A DNA stretch of 32,138 nt from CAWUKT01 sp963923035 (GCA_963923035.1 CAWUKT010000080.1:1-32138); one strand, 5' to 3'; counted from the first letter of the stretch, positions 7,083-16,102 are shown. The notes: a model not told the origin generated them from the letters alone. Numbers and translations are program-made.

Positions 7083-8957
7083 ATGGATGATGGTCGCATG
7101 ACAAAGTGGGGCTGGGACCGCATTGGGTTGGTCCTGCTGGGCCTCGTGGTTCTCACCAACCTGGTGTGGGCGGCGTGGCTGTGCGACGACGCTTTTATCA
7201 GCTTTCGCTCGGTCCGCAATTTTGTGGATGGCTACGGCCTGACTTTTAACCCGCTGGAGCGGGTCCAATCGTTCACCCATCCCCTGTGGGTGATGGTGCT
7301 GATCCCGCTGTATGCGGTCACCGGCGAAATCGTCTATACGAGTATGATTACCGGCCTGCTGGTCTCCGCCGGGGCCATATTGCTATTGCTCCGCCATACC
7401 ACCCGGTTTTCGTGGGACGCCCTCGGGATCTTGCTGGCCCTGTTCGCCAGCCACGCCTTCACCGACTACGCCACCTCGGGCCTGGAAAATCCCCTGAGCC
7501 ATTTGCTCATCGCCGCCTTTGTCGGGGAATGGTTCCGCAAACGCCGCCCCGAATATTTGGCGCTGTGGGCCAGCCTTACCATGCTGAACCGATTGGATTT
7601 GGCCCTCCTCTTTTTCTTTCCCCTCGCCCTCCACCTCTTCCAAAACCGCTCCTGGCACACCGTCCGCCAACTGGCCCTCGGATTTTCGCCCCTGATCGTC
7701 TGGGAACTCTTTTCGCTGATCTACTACGGATTTCCCTTCCCCAATACCGCCTACGCCAAGCTCTCGACCGGCATTCCCTCCGGCGAATTGTATACCCAAG
7801 GTCTGAACTACCTCACCTTTACCCTGGAACACGATCCCGTTACCGCTCTGGTCATCCTCGGGGGCTTGGTCGCGGGCATTGCGCATAAAAACACCCGCAT
7901 TCTGGCCCTGGGCATCGTGTTGCGCTTGTTCTATGTGGTCAAAGTGGGCGGCGACTTCATGGGCGGACGCTTCCTGACGACGGAATTCTTCCTTGCGCTC
8001 GGCCTCCTCGGCCTGTGGGCCCGCGATAAAATCGCGGTCCGGCAATGGGCCATTCCGGCGGGTAGCGCCGGATTGATCCTGGTTGGCATCCTGATTTGGC
8101 GGCCCGCGCTGTTCAAGCCGCTGCCGATCCCGGAAGAGGTTCCCAAGATCATCAATGCGAATGGCATCGCCGATGAGCGGGCCTTTTATGCGCCCTATAC
8201 GGCCCTGCTGAATGGGTCCGGCAAGGACGATGGGCTGATTTTTCGGTGGGAACAAATCGGACGGGATGTGCGGGAGCGGGGCGAAAAGGTCTCGTTGCAG
8301 TACAATATGGGTTTTGTGGGTTGGGGAGCCGGGGCCGAAAACCACCTGGTGGATCACTTCGGGCTGACGGATCCCCTGCTGGCCCGCTTGCCGATGCTCT
8401 ACGATCCCGCCTGGCGGATCGGGCACTATGTACGCGTGATTCCCCGGGGCTACCTCAAATCGGTGGACGCCGAGACCCACGAATTGGAAGACGAGCGTTT
8501 GCACGAGTATTACGGGCGGCTGCGCAGCGTCACCCGGGGCGATATTTTCTCCTGGACCCGGTTCAAAGAAATCATCCGCTTCAATCTCGGGTGGAATGCC
8601 CACCTCGTGGACAGCAAGCAATACCGTTTCCCCGTCCAACACCGCCTCCAACTCAGCCAGATCAACGAACCCGGCGAGGCAAGCCTGTCGCTGACCCATT
8701 TCTACGGCGCAGAAATTGACCTGGGAGGGCGCCCTGTCCAGCGCTTCCACCTGGCCGGGAAATGCTGCGGTGAGTACCAGACAGTCTTTTTTAAAGGGGA
8801 TGACATCGTTTTCGCCCGGGCCTTCCGGGTGGAAGAGGAAAACTGTCCGGGGGAAATCTGCGCCATTGAAGCCAATCTCGAACGGGCCGACCGCGTTGTC
8901 ATTTACCCGCTCTCCGAATCGGGCGACTTTCCTTTGTACCAGTTCTGGGTGGAATAG
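7083..8957 (+). CDS. GT-C-fold membrane glycosyltransferase, AftB/ZomB-like
   Basis: A 624-aa protein. The N-terminal signature is DDAFISFRSVRNFVDGYG (Asp35-Asp36) followed by NPLERVQSFTHPLW. It is the pattern shared by mycobacterial AftB-type arabinofuranosyltransferases and related bacterial membrane proteins; the acidic pair after the first membrane helix is the likely catalytic site. About ten membrane helices follow, to near residue 345. The remaining 280 residues are mainly soluble and probably periplasmic. Such enzymes move a sugar from a polyprenyl-phosphate carrier to an acceptor outside the membrane; the sugar and acceptor are unknown here. The in-frame ATG at 7098 (MTKWGW) is an equally good start. 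The gene is convergent with the glycan operon, 3 nt apart at the stops. Confidence 0.85.
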   Translation: MDDGRMTKWGWDRIGLVLLGLVVLTNLVWAAWLCDDAFISFRSVRNFVDGYGLTFNPLERVQSFTHPLWVMVLIPLYAVTGEIVYTSMITGLLVSAGAILLLLRHTTRFSWDALGILLALFASHAFTDYATSGLENPLSHLLIAAFVGEWFRKRRPEYLALWASLTMLNRLDLALLFFFPLALHLFQNRSWHTVRQLALGFSPLIVWELFSLIYYGFPFPNTAYAKLSTGIPSGELYTQGLNYLTFTLEHDPVTALVILGGLVAGIAHKNTRILALGIVLRLFYVVKVGGDFMGGRFLTTEFFLALGLLGLWARDKIAVRQWAIPAGSAGLILVGILIWRPALFKPLPIPEEVPKIINANGIADERAFYAPYTALLNGSGKDDGLIFRWEQIGRDVRERGEKVSLQYNMGFVGWGAGAENHLVDHFGLTDPLLARLPMLYDPAWRIGHYVRVIPRGYLKSVDAETHELEDERLHEYYGRLRSVTRGDIFSWTRFKEIIRFNLGWNAHLVDSKQYRFPVQHRLQLSQINEPGEASLSLTHFYGAEIDLGGRPVQRFHLAGKCCGEYQTVFFKGDDIVFARAFRVEEENCPGEICAIEANLERADRVVIYPLSESGDFPLYQFWVE

Positions 8958-8960
8958 CGC

Positions 8961-10910
8961 CTATTTTTCCAGCACATAGATCACCTGACGGAAGAAAATC
9001 AACGTTGGGAACTCGTCTTTCGCGACCAGGTTCAAGCCCTGGTCTGCGAACAGGGCCTGCCACTCTTCATCCGTCATATTGGTATGCGGATGCCCCACAA
9101 ATTCGAGGTTGACGAGGGAATCGGTGAAAAAAGTAAGGTGCTTTTGGAATGGATTCTTGTAAATGTCTTCCATCACGATGATCCGTTTCCGGGCGACCCG
9201 GAGGCCTTCGTCAAATACAGCGGCCGGATCAGGGGTGTGGTGGAGGACGGTGATCAACAGGACCGTATCAAAATAGTCGTCGGGATAGGGCAGTTCTTGG
9301 CCGTCGTAAATGAGCGGGGTGACAGATTCAAAAAAGCTGATGTTCTTGACGTCGACGGGTTGTACATGGTGTCCGCGGTTGCGGAGTTCAAGGCAAAGGC
9401 CGCCATTTCCCGTCCCCAGGTCCAAAATCGACTCTCCCTTGTTAAGGTGCCGATCGATCCGGTCCAATTTGATCGCCATCCGGGCCGGAATCGACTTCTT
9501 AAGCGCCCGTTTCAAGAATGGTTTTTCCCGCACCCAATCCTCCAGGGTCTTTTTCCCCGCCTCAAACTGCCACTCGAAGAAAATCACGAGGAACAATACG
9601 CTGTACTCCAACCACAAGGCCCACCAAGGCTGTTCAAAATCGGGATTGAAATAGGTCAGGTAGGTCAGGGGCAGAAAAACGGACCACCAAACAGGAAAGC
9701 GGTACCGGGTCAAGGCCGCCAGCCCAATCAGGGGCGCGATGTACCAGGGGTGGATGACGGGTTGGAGGATCTGATAAATGCTGAGGGCCATGAGCAATTG
9801 GAGGGGCAAGGAGGCCCAGGAGGACGCTTTTTGCCGCCAGGCGGCGAGCAAAATCAGCCCCATCGTCACGTAGGGAAGGATTTGACTGACGCGGAAACCT
9901 TGGTCGCCGAGGGCCCAGCGCGCGATGTAGTACAGGTTCGCATTGAATTCAAACTTGCGGAAGTACAGCCGGACGGAATCCAGGAAATTGCCGAAATTTT
10001 CCATGTCGAAGACCAACACGAAGAATCCTACGGTCAACGCACCTGTGAGCAAGCCCAGCAAAATCGAGCGTCCCCAGCCCAATCGGCGGATCAGGAAGGG
10101 GAAAAAGAGGACTGGGAGCAGCTTTGCGCAAATGGCCAGGGCGAAAGGAATGGAGGCCAACAGGTAGCGGGGACCTTCCGGGGATTGGACGAGCCACCAC
10201 AATCCCAGCAAGGTAAAACACAGCATGAACGCCTCGAAATGGACGTTCCCGACCATTTCGGAGATGACCAGCGGATTCAACCCGTACAACAAGGCCCACT
10301 TCGTGGGGCGCTTCCATTTCCGCAACAATTTGCGGAGCAGGACCAGGCTGCCGACCTCGGCGCCAAAAATCGCCACCTTCATCACGATGATCATGCCCAG
10401 CAGGTTCTCCCCCGCAATGGCCGCGGACGCCCGGAAGACCACCTGCAAGGCAGGTGGGTACACCGTCGCGTATTCCTTCGAATTCAGCCCCTCGTATACC
10501 ATTTCCCAAAACTCCTTCGATTTTCCCCACGGTGGCCCATTTTCCCCCATCCACTTTTCCCCCATCCACTCCGAAGGCCATCTTTCCAGCAAGCCCCCAT
10601 TCCCCGCCAGATGTCCATCCCACACAAAGCGGTAAAAGTCATCGGAGAGGTTGGGCAAACAGAAAATCAGGGCCGCACGGGCGATGATGGAAAAGGCAAA
10701 GCCCCAACGCTCCTGTTCTTCGTCCCGAATCAGCTTGTACTGGAGGAAAAAGAGGAGGAACAGCAGCAGAAAAACAGGGAAGATCCCGTCAGTGGGAAGC
10801 CCGGGAATGGAACTCTCGCTCCAACGACCGAGGAAATAGTGGAGCAGAATGAATCCCGTCAGGGAAATATTGAAGGAGAACAGCAGCCAGGGGGAAGTCG
10901 AGCGTCGCAT
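8961..10910 (-). CDS. Fusion of a GT-C mannosyltransferase-like protein with a SAM-dependent methyltransferase
   Basis: A 649-aa single reading frame with two domains. Residues 1 to about 445 form a polytopic GT-C-type protein. It has the catalytic-site pattern NLSDDFYRFVWDGH (Asp90-Asp91) and the YPP motif at 151-153, typical of GT87/PIG-M-like polyprenyl-phosphate-dependent transferases. Residues 478-649 form a class I methyltransferase: motif I ILDLGTGNGGLCLEL (near 495), the acidic PVDVKN strand, and LLITVLHHTPDPAAVFDE. The last membrane helix lies just before the methyltransferase, which should therefore face the cytoplasm. It is the last gene of a five-gene unit, 3 nt after the cellulose-synthase-like GT2. 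An in-frame 15-bp duplication in the first large loop gives WMGEKWMGEN. The methyl acceptor is unknown: sugar, lipid carrier or small molecule. Confidence 0.9.
   Translation of the reverse strand: MRRSTSPWLLFSFNISLTGFILLHYFLGRWSESSIPGLPTDGIFPVFLLLFLLFFLQYKLIRDEEQERWGFAFSIIARAALIFCLPNLSDDFYRFVWDGHLAGNGGLLERWPSEWMGEKWMGENGPPWGKSKEFWEMVYEGLNSKEYATVYPPALQVVFRASAAIAGENLLGMIIVMKVAIFGAEVGSLVLLRKLLRKWKRPTKWALLYGLNPLVISEMVGNVHFEAFMLCFTLLGLWWLVQSPEGPRYLLASIPFALAICAKLLPVLFFPFLIRRLGWGRSILLGLLTGALTVGFFVLVFDMENFGNFLDSVRLYFRKFEFNANLYYIARWALGDQGFRVSQILPYVTMGLILLAAWRQKASSWASLPLQLLMALSIYQILQPVIHPWYIAPLIGLAALTRYRFPVWWSVFLPLTYLTYFNPDFEQPWWALWLEYSVLFLVIFFEWQFEAGKKTLEDWVREKPFLKRALKKSIPARMAIKLDRIDRHLNKGESILDLGTGNGGLCLELRNRGHHVQPVDVKNISFFESVTPLIYDGQELPYPDDYFDTVLLITVLHHTPDPAAVFDEGLRVARKRIIVMEDIYKNPFQKHLTFFTDSLVNLEFVGHPHTNMTDEEWQALFADQGLNLVAKDEFPTLIFFRQVIYVLEK
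10540..10569. repeat. Perfect 15-bp tandem duplication inside the GT-C/methyltransferase gene
   Basis: Two identical 15-bp units (10540-10554 and 10555-10569) lie in frame and add one WMGE(K/N) copy to the predicted extracytoplasmic loop at residues 115-124. A partial, diverged copy lies just upstream on the plus strand. Confidence 0.85.
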
Positions 10911-10913
10911 GGA

Positions 10914-12401
10914 TCAATCGGAGGCCATGGAGTGGCGAACGGAGAAGTAGCAGATGGTGCCAAATCCAAATGACAGGAGCAAATGGAAGGGAACCATGTC
11001 GTAGTGGCCCAGCGAAATTCCCAGGACAATGCCTCCCATGAAGTACAGGCTCAGCAGGCCCTCGACCAGCGTCAGGGGAGCCAGGCTTTTCTTCAGATAG
11101 GCCGCCCGTTCCCGCCAATCGTCTTTCACATCCTTGATGTTGAATTTGGGGGTCCGGATGAACGGGGATTTTTTGCCGATATACCCTTCGAAGGTGGCCA
11201 TGGCATTGTGGAGGGAAAGTCCCATCGAAATGCTGAGGAATACCGGGAAGGTTCCAACAAAGCGGGCAAAGCGCGCAAATCCCCTCGATTCTTCCCGTTG
11301 GGTTCGGGAGACCCAGAAAAAGAGGATCAGGGCGAGCAGGCTACAAATGAAGACGGTGCCCCACTTGAAGAGTTCGTTGATGAGGGGATCCGTGGCTTTG
11401 AAAAATACCAGGGGAACGCTCAGGACTCCGCTCAGCAGAATGCAGATGAACAGGAAGCTGTTCAGCAGGTGGAAAGTCGCATGGAGTTTGGTTCCCAGGG
11501 GTAATTTGGCCCGGATCACCTTGCCCAGGTTCTTGCGGGCCGTCTCCGCGGCGCCTTTGGTCCAGCGAAATTGCTGGCTTTTGATGGCGCTCATCGCGGC
11601 CGGTAGCTCCGCCGGCGACCCCAGTTCCTCGATAAATTTGAATTTCCAACCCTTCAGTTGGGAGCGGTAACTCAGGTCGAGGTCTTCGGTGAGGGTATCG
11701 GCCTGCCAACCGCCGCCATCTTCGATGGTCTTGCGCCGCCAGACGCCAGCGGTGCCATTGAAGTTGATGAAATGGCCTCCCGCATTCCGTCCGGCTTGTT
11801 CGACGGAGAAGTGGGCGTCCAGGGCAAAGGCCTGGAGCTTGGTCAGGATCGAATAGTTTTCATTGATGTGTTCCCAGCGGGACTGGACCACCCCGATTTC
11901 GGGGTTTAGGAAATGGGGGATGGTTTTGCGGAGGAAATTGGGGTAGGGAACAAAGTCGGCGTCGAAGATGGCGATGAATTCGCCTTTCGCTTCGATCATC
12001 CCGTATTTCAAGGCGCCGGCCTTGAAACCGACCCGCTCGGGTCGGCGGACATGGTGAATATCGATTCCCCGGGCGCGGTATTCCTCAACCTTGCGGGCGA
12101 CAATGTCGACGGTCTCGTCGTTGGAGTCGTCCAGCACCTGGATTTCCAGCCGGTCGGCTGGATAATCGAAGGCCGCGACCGCGTCGATGAGGCGCTCGAT
12201 GACGTATTGCTCATTGTAAATGGGAAGCTGGACCGTCACGACGGGCCAATCGCCCTCGGCGACTTCGGGAGTGGCTTCCGGCAACCTTTTCTTCGCCGAC
12301 TGGAACCGGAGATAGAGGATTGCCAAATGCACCTGGACCACACTGTACAACAGGATGAATCCCAACAAAACGCAATAGACTATGAACAGTATTAATCCCA
12401 T
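10914..12401 (-). CDS. Cellulose-synthase-like processive glycosyltransferase, GT2 family
   Basis: A 495-aa membrane protein with one N-terminal helix (about 5-28), a cytoplasmic GT2 domain (about 52-290), and four or so C-terminal helices. All hallmarks of a processive beta-glycan synthase are present: Asp91-Asp92 (LDDSND), the metal-binding DAD at 147-149, TED at 238-240 and QQFRW at 276-280. The overall form resembles the CslA/glucomannan-synthase-like branch, which lacks a PilZ domain, more than BcsA. It should polymerise or transfer an NDP-sugar at the membrane; the product cannot be named from sequence. It is 20 nt downstream of the DPM1-like GT2 and 3 nt upstream of the GT-C/methyltransferase fusion, so all three are probably made together. 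Confidence 0.93.
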   Translation of the reverse strand: MGLILFIVYCVLLGFILLYSVVQVHLAILYLRFQSAKKRLPEATPEVAEGDWPVVTVQLPIYNEQYVIERLIDAVAAFDYPADRLEIQVLDDSNDETVDIVARKVEEYRARGIDIHHVRRPERVGFKAGALKYGMIEAKGEFIAIFDADFVPYPNFLRKTIPHFLNPEIGVVQSRWEHINENYSILTKLQAFALDAHFSVEQAGRNAGGHFINFNGTAGVWRRKTIEDGGGWQADTLTEDLDLSYRSQLKGWKFKFIEELGSPAELPAAMSAIKSQQFRWTKGAAETARKNLGKVIRAKLPLGTKLHATFHLLNSFLFICILLSGVLSVPLVFFKATDPLINELFKWGTVFICSLLALILFFWVSRTQREESRGFARFARFVGTFPVFLSISMGLSLHNAMATFEGYIGKKSPFIRTPKFNIKDVKDDWRERAAYLKKSLAPLTLVEGLLSLYFMGGIVLGISLGHYDMVPFHLLLSFGFGTICYFSVRHSMASD

Positions 12402-12421
12402 TCGTAGGAATTTTTTCCCCT

Positions 12422-13117
12422 TTACAAATATCTAAAAATCCAAAATAGAATTTTGTACCCCGCCATAATCGTCCCCTTCACGGTACCCGTGATTTTCGAG
12501 ACACCAATCCGCTTGCGGTAATGAACTGGAACTTCCGTGATCCTGAACTTCTTCTTGGCGGCTTTCAGTTGCATTTCTACGGTCCAGCCGTAGGTCTGGT
12601 CCGCCATCTCGAGCTCCATCAGGCGGTCATAGCGAATGGCCCGAAAAGGGCCCAAATCGGTATAACGAACACCATAAAAGAGGCGGATGAGACGCGTGGC
12701 GAGCCAGTTTCCAAAGACCTGTTGCGGGGCCATGGCACCTTTTTCCCGGTTGCCCAAGGAGCGGGAACCAATGACCATGTCGTAGTCCTCCTCGAGAATG
12801 GGGCGGACGACGTCAGGCATTTGATTAGGATAATCGGAATAGTCACCATCGATGAAGACGATGATGTCAGGGCGTTCGGCTTCCGGCTTGGCCTGGACGT
12901 AGGCGAGGCCGGCCAGGCAGGCAAATCCATACCCCTTCTGGTCTTCCCGGACCACCGTGGCTCCCGCCGCGATGGCATTTTCCTCCGTCGCATCCGTAGA
13001 CGAATTGTTCACCACCACCACTTCTTCAACGAGTCCCGCTGGAATGTCTCCCACGACTTTTCCAATGGATTCCGCCTCGTTGAATGCGGGAATAATCACC
13101 AAAATTTTGGCCTGCAT
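12422..13117 (-). CDS. Polyprenyl-phosphate glycosyltransferase, DPM1-like GT2
   Basis: A 231-aa GT2 enzyme starting MQAKILVIIPAFNEAESI, with VVNNSSTDAT (36-44), the metal-binding DGD at 90-92 (FIDGDYSDYP), and a C-terminal amphipathic or membrane-associated helix. The family moves hexose from an NDP-sugar to undecaprenyl or dolichyl phosphate on the cytoplasmic face. It would supply lipid-linked sugar donors to GT-C enzymes, and two GT-C-like proteins are encoded nearby: the fusion in the same unit and the AftB-like protein at 7083. It starts 9 nt after the polyferredoxin gene, which argues for co-transcription. Confidence 0.92.
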   Translation of the reverse strand: MQAKILVIIPAFNEAESIGKVVGDIPAGLVEEVVVVNNSSTDATEENAIAAGATVVREDQKGYGFACLAGLAYVQAKPEAERPDIIVFIDGDYSDYPNQMPDVVRPILEEDYDMVIGSRSLGNREKGAMAPQQVFGNWLATRLIRLFYGVRYTDLGPFRAIRYDRLMELEMADQTYGWTVEMQLKAAKKKFRITEVPVHYRKRIGVSKITGTVKGTIMAGYKILFWIFRYL

Positions 13118-13126
13118 CCGGCGAAG

Positions 13127-14683
13127 TTAGTGATTCACTTTGATTTCGTCAGCAGAAATCGAAATCGGGTTGTTGTCGTTGTAACGGTCCTTGGTGGGTC
13201 CATTTTCGAGGTTCAATACGCCTCTCGGACAAACCGCAGAACAAATGCCACAGCCCACGCAACTGGCCCGAACAATATTCTGTCCCCGCTGGGCATACCA
13301 CTTGACATCAATCCCCATTTCGCAGTAGGTAGAACAATTTCCACAGGAAATGCACTGGGACCCATTGGCGGTAATGCGGAAGCGGGAGAAGTACTTCTGG
13401 AGAATCCCCAAAATAGCGGCCTGCGGACATCCAAAGCGGCACCAGACCCGCGATCCCATGATGGGATAGAATCCGGTTCCAACCACACCCGCGAACATCA
13501 GCCCTACAATAAAGCCATACCCTTTGGTGATGTAGTTCTTGGTACTTTCTCCCATGAAATCAACAATCCAGGCGTCCACCATTAGCATCAAGGTCGTCAA
13601 GGTGATCAGCCCCAGAACGGAGTAGATGGAGACCCGCTCGAACCGCCATGCCTTCAAGGATTTGTCGGAGAGGTGGCGGAAGGAATCGCCCGCGGTTTCG
13701 GCCAATCCTCCGCAACCACATACCCAGGAGCAATACCAACGTTTTCCGAAAAAATAGGTCAGCACCGGAACTGCGATCAGGGACATGATGATGGACCAAA
13801 TGACCACGAACTTACCGAAGGCATTCGCATCCCATTTTTCCAAAAAGCTCGGCCAGAGGGCATCGTAATCCAGCGGCCAGAAATAGCTGAGGTAGTGGTA
13901 ATAAATGCCGTCTTCCCCCGGATTGTGGAGGCCTTCCAGGATGACCGGGGCAATAAAGGCTGCGACCAACTGGAAAAACGACACTGACAAAGTCCGCAAT
14001 TGCTGGTAGCGGCTGTGGCGGTATTTCAGGATGAAACGGTAGCCCATCACCAGGACAAGGATCGTATAGAACAGGCCGTAGGTGAACCATTGGCTGGTGA
14101 CCTGGCCTCCTTCGACGACGTGGCTGCCGGTCATGGCGTACGCCAAGGGATCAGAAGCAGCCACAAAGCCGTAGAGGTTGTTCGGGAAGAAATAGAGCAA
14201 CACATAAAACCCAGTGAAGGCAATCGTCATCATCCAGGCAATGATTCCGCCCTTCTTCGTGGCCTCTGAATGGTAAATCCCATGGTTCTTGATTCCTGCC
14301 GGTCCCTTTCCGAAGGCGCCGGTATAATAGACGAGCGCTCCGCCAAAGGGAACGCCGTAAACCAGGGCAAACATGAGCCAGTTGGGGTCGTTCATGAATT
14401 GGGGCTTGAGGAGGTGGAACACGAGTCCGAACAGCCCCGATCCCCCCAATATCGCGGCGAGCCGCGTGTACTTTTGGGCATCCGTGGTCAGCAGAATGCC
14501 CGCTGCCGCCATGGGAGCGAAGGCAAATATCCAACCCAGGTTGGTGGAAAAGGTATTTGCGCTCATCAGGAAAACGTACATCAGCAGCACGCCTACCCCT
14601 GCGATCAATCCGCCCACCCGTTCCGACACATTCATCTGTGACGGCGGGGTCAGCGACATCGTATTGTTAACTTGGTTGCTCAT
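13127..14683 (-). CDS. Polytopic 4Fe-4S membrane protein, NapH/NosR/RdxA-like polyferredoxin
   Basis: A 518-aa membrane protein. About ten hydrophobic segments are followed by a cytoplasmic ferredoxin-like tail. Cys318, Cys322 and Cys324 (CSWVCGC) and Cys415 and Cys419 (CRFGCP) are the membrane-proximal cysteine motifs of the NapH/NosR group. The tail binds two clusters: Cys444, 447, 450 and 454 (CISCGNCSTYC) and Cys475, 478, 481 and 485 (CVGCGICSAVCP). The first cluster lacks the usual Pro after its last Cys. Proteins of this group carry electrons across or along the membrane. It is 33 nt downstream of the FAD oxidoreductase gene, so that enzyme is the probable partner. The terminal acceptor is not encoded here; no nitrate, nitrous oxide or cytochrome oxidase maturation genes are present. 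Confidence 0.92.
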   Translation of the reverse strand: MSNQVNNTMSLTPPSQMNVSERVGGLIAGVGVLLMYVFLMSANTFSTNLGWIFAFAPMAAAGILLTTDAQKYTRLAAILGGSGLFGLVFHLLKPQFMNDPNWLMFALVYGVPFGGALVYYTGAFGKGPAGIKNHGIYHSEATKKGGIIAWMMTIAFTGFYVLLYFFPNNLYGFVAASDPLAYAMTGSHVVEGGQVTSQWFTYGLFYTILVLVMGYRFILKYRHSRYQQLRTLSVSFFQLVAAFIAPVILEGLHNPGEDGIYYHYLSYFWPLDYDALWPSFLEKWDANAFGKFVVIWSIIMSLIAVPVLTYFFGKRWYCSWVCGCGGLAETAGDSFRHLSDKSLKAWRFERVSIYSVLGLITLTTLMLMVDAWIVDFMGESTKNYITKGYGFIVGLMFAGVVGTGFYPIMGSRVWCRFGCPQAAILGILQKYFSRFRITANGSQCISCGNCSTYCEMGIDVKWYAQRGQNIVRASCVGCGICSAVCPRGVLNLENGPTKDRYNDNNPISISADEIKVNH

Positions 14684-14716
14684 TGATCCTATATTCTTGG
14701 GATTGGTTTCAATATT

Positions 14717-16102
14717 TTATTTAGAGGGTGCAGAAAGGTCCACTGCGGGAGCTGGTTGCCGGCGGCTACCGAAAATCATCGATTTCAAGCTGCGCTTGGA
14801 TTTCTGACGGATGGGCGCGTCGGGAAAGCGCTGGTTGTACAGGCTGGCCACTTCGCTTTCGAACGTCGCGAAGAACTCGGGGTCAAAATTGGCGGCCTTG
14901 AGGTGCTCGACCACGTAGGCCAAGTCCCGGCCCTCGCGGAGCCAGACGTCGCAGACTTCGTGGCGGAAGCGCACGCCCATCAAGTTGAAGCCCGTCACCC
15001 GACGGGTCGCCTGTTCAAAGTTGATCCGGATAGCGTGGTAACCAGAGGAATGCTCCCAATACAAGGTGTCGATGTGATCGGGCATCTTCGCCGGAATATC
15101 GCCGTAGGTCTGGTATTCAATGTCGAAGAATTTGGCCGAGTTGAAGAAGACGCCGGGGGTATAGGAGCGTTCCTGGCCGCAGATGTTCAGCGCGGCGGTT
15201 TCTCCGTGCATTTTGCCGGTGTACCAGATTTGCTCCAGCGGCCGCCGCCCCGGGAGGGGGTCGCGGAACTGGGCGCAATCTCCGATGGCGTAGACGTTCG
15301 GGGCGCTGGTGCGGAAGTGGTGGTCGATCATGATCCCGCGTTGGGTGTCGATGCCCGACCCCTCGAGGAACCCGATGTTCGGGTGGACGCCGGCCGTGAG
15401 GCCGACCCACTGACAGTCGACGGTGTCGCCTGTGTTCGTTTTGATGGCGCGTACGCGCCCCTTTTCGTCCGGCAGGATCTCCGCGAGCTCCGTGCCAAGA
15501 CGCAGGTCTACGTGGTGCTCACGGATGTGCTTGTTGATCATCGCCGATTCTTCGGCGGGCAAGACATTGTTCCAGTACGATTTTTCCCGCACCAAAAACG
15601 TCACTTCAATCCCCCGCGACAACATCATTTCCGCCATCTCAATTCCGATCAGTCCTCCTCCGACAATCACGCCCCGCTGGGCATCCCGGGTATAGGTTTC
15701 CATGTATTCAAGGTCCTGCAAGCTGTACAGTCCCCCTACCCCTTCCAGGTTTTGCCCCGGCCAATTGAACTTGTTGAAGGTCGATCCCACGGCCAGGATC
15801 AGGTCGTCATAGTGGACATCCTTGCCCGATGAGGTAAACAGCAGCTTCTTCTCCGTGTCCACCTTGGTGACAAAGGCCTGGAGCAAACTGATCCGGTTTT
15901 TGTCCCAGAAAAAATCCTCGTAGGGCTTGATGTCCTGGAAACGCATGTGGCCCATGTACACGTACATGAGGGCGGTCCGGGAGAAAAAATGCTTGGATTC
16001 GGCGGAAATGACGGTGATGGCGTGGTCACTCATCTTACGGATATACCGGGCCGCCGTGATCCCGGCAATGCCATTTCCAATGATTACGACGTGTTTTTTC
16101 AT
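14717..16102 (-). CDS. NAD(P)H/FAD-dependent oxidoreductase, ferredoxin- or nitrite-reductase-like
   Basis: A 461-aa pyridine nucleotide-disulfide-type flavoprotein. It has an FAD-binding GNGIAG near the N-terminus (9-14), an NAD(P)-binding GGGLIGIE (148-155) and the FAD-contacting YAIGDCAQ (271-278). The C-terminal 170 residues are not a thioredoxin-reductase-type domain, and no redox CxxC is visible, so a simple electron-transfer role is more likely. An upstream in-frame start would add 34 residues, but the Rossmann fold begins right at MKKHVVIIGNG, so I take the ATG at 16102. It is the first gene of the five-gene minus-strand unit and is placed to pass electrons from NAD(P)H to the membrane polyferredoxin. 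A candidate promoter (TTTTG, 19 nt, TATCTGCA at 16113-16106) ends 3 nt before the ATG. Confidence 0.9.
   Translation of the reverse strand: MKKHVVIIGNGIAGITAARYIRKMSDHAITVISAESKHFFSRTALMYVYMGHMRFQDIKPYEDFFWDKNRISLLQAFVTKVDTEKKLLFTSSGKDVHYDDLILAVGSTFNKFNWPGQNLEGVGGLYSLQDLEYMETYTRDAQRGVIVGGGLIGIEMAEMMLSRGIEVTFLVREKSYWNNVLPAEESAMINKHIREHHVDLRLGTELAEILPDEKGRVRAIKTNTGDTVDCQWVGLTAGVHPNIGFLEGSGIDTQRGIMIDHHFRTSAPNVYAIGDCAQFRDPLPGRRPLEQIWYTGKMHGETAALNICGQERSYTPGVFFNSAKFFDIEYQTYGDIPAKMPDHIDTLYWEHSSGYHAIRINFEQATRRVTGFNLMGVRFRHEVCDVWLREGRDLAYVVEHLKAANFDPEFFATFESEVASLYNQRFPDAPIRQKSKRSLKSMIFGSRRQPAPAVDLSAPSK

Noticed and set aside
9084..10973. A 629-codon open frame on the plus strand, antisense to the GT-C/methyltransferase gene
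   Set aside because: It is Gln/Pro/Glu-rich without motifs. The minus-strand gene has clear catalytic motifs and operon context.
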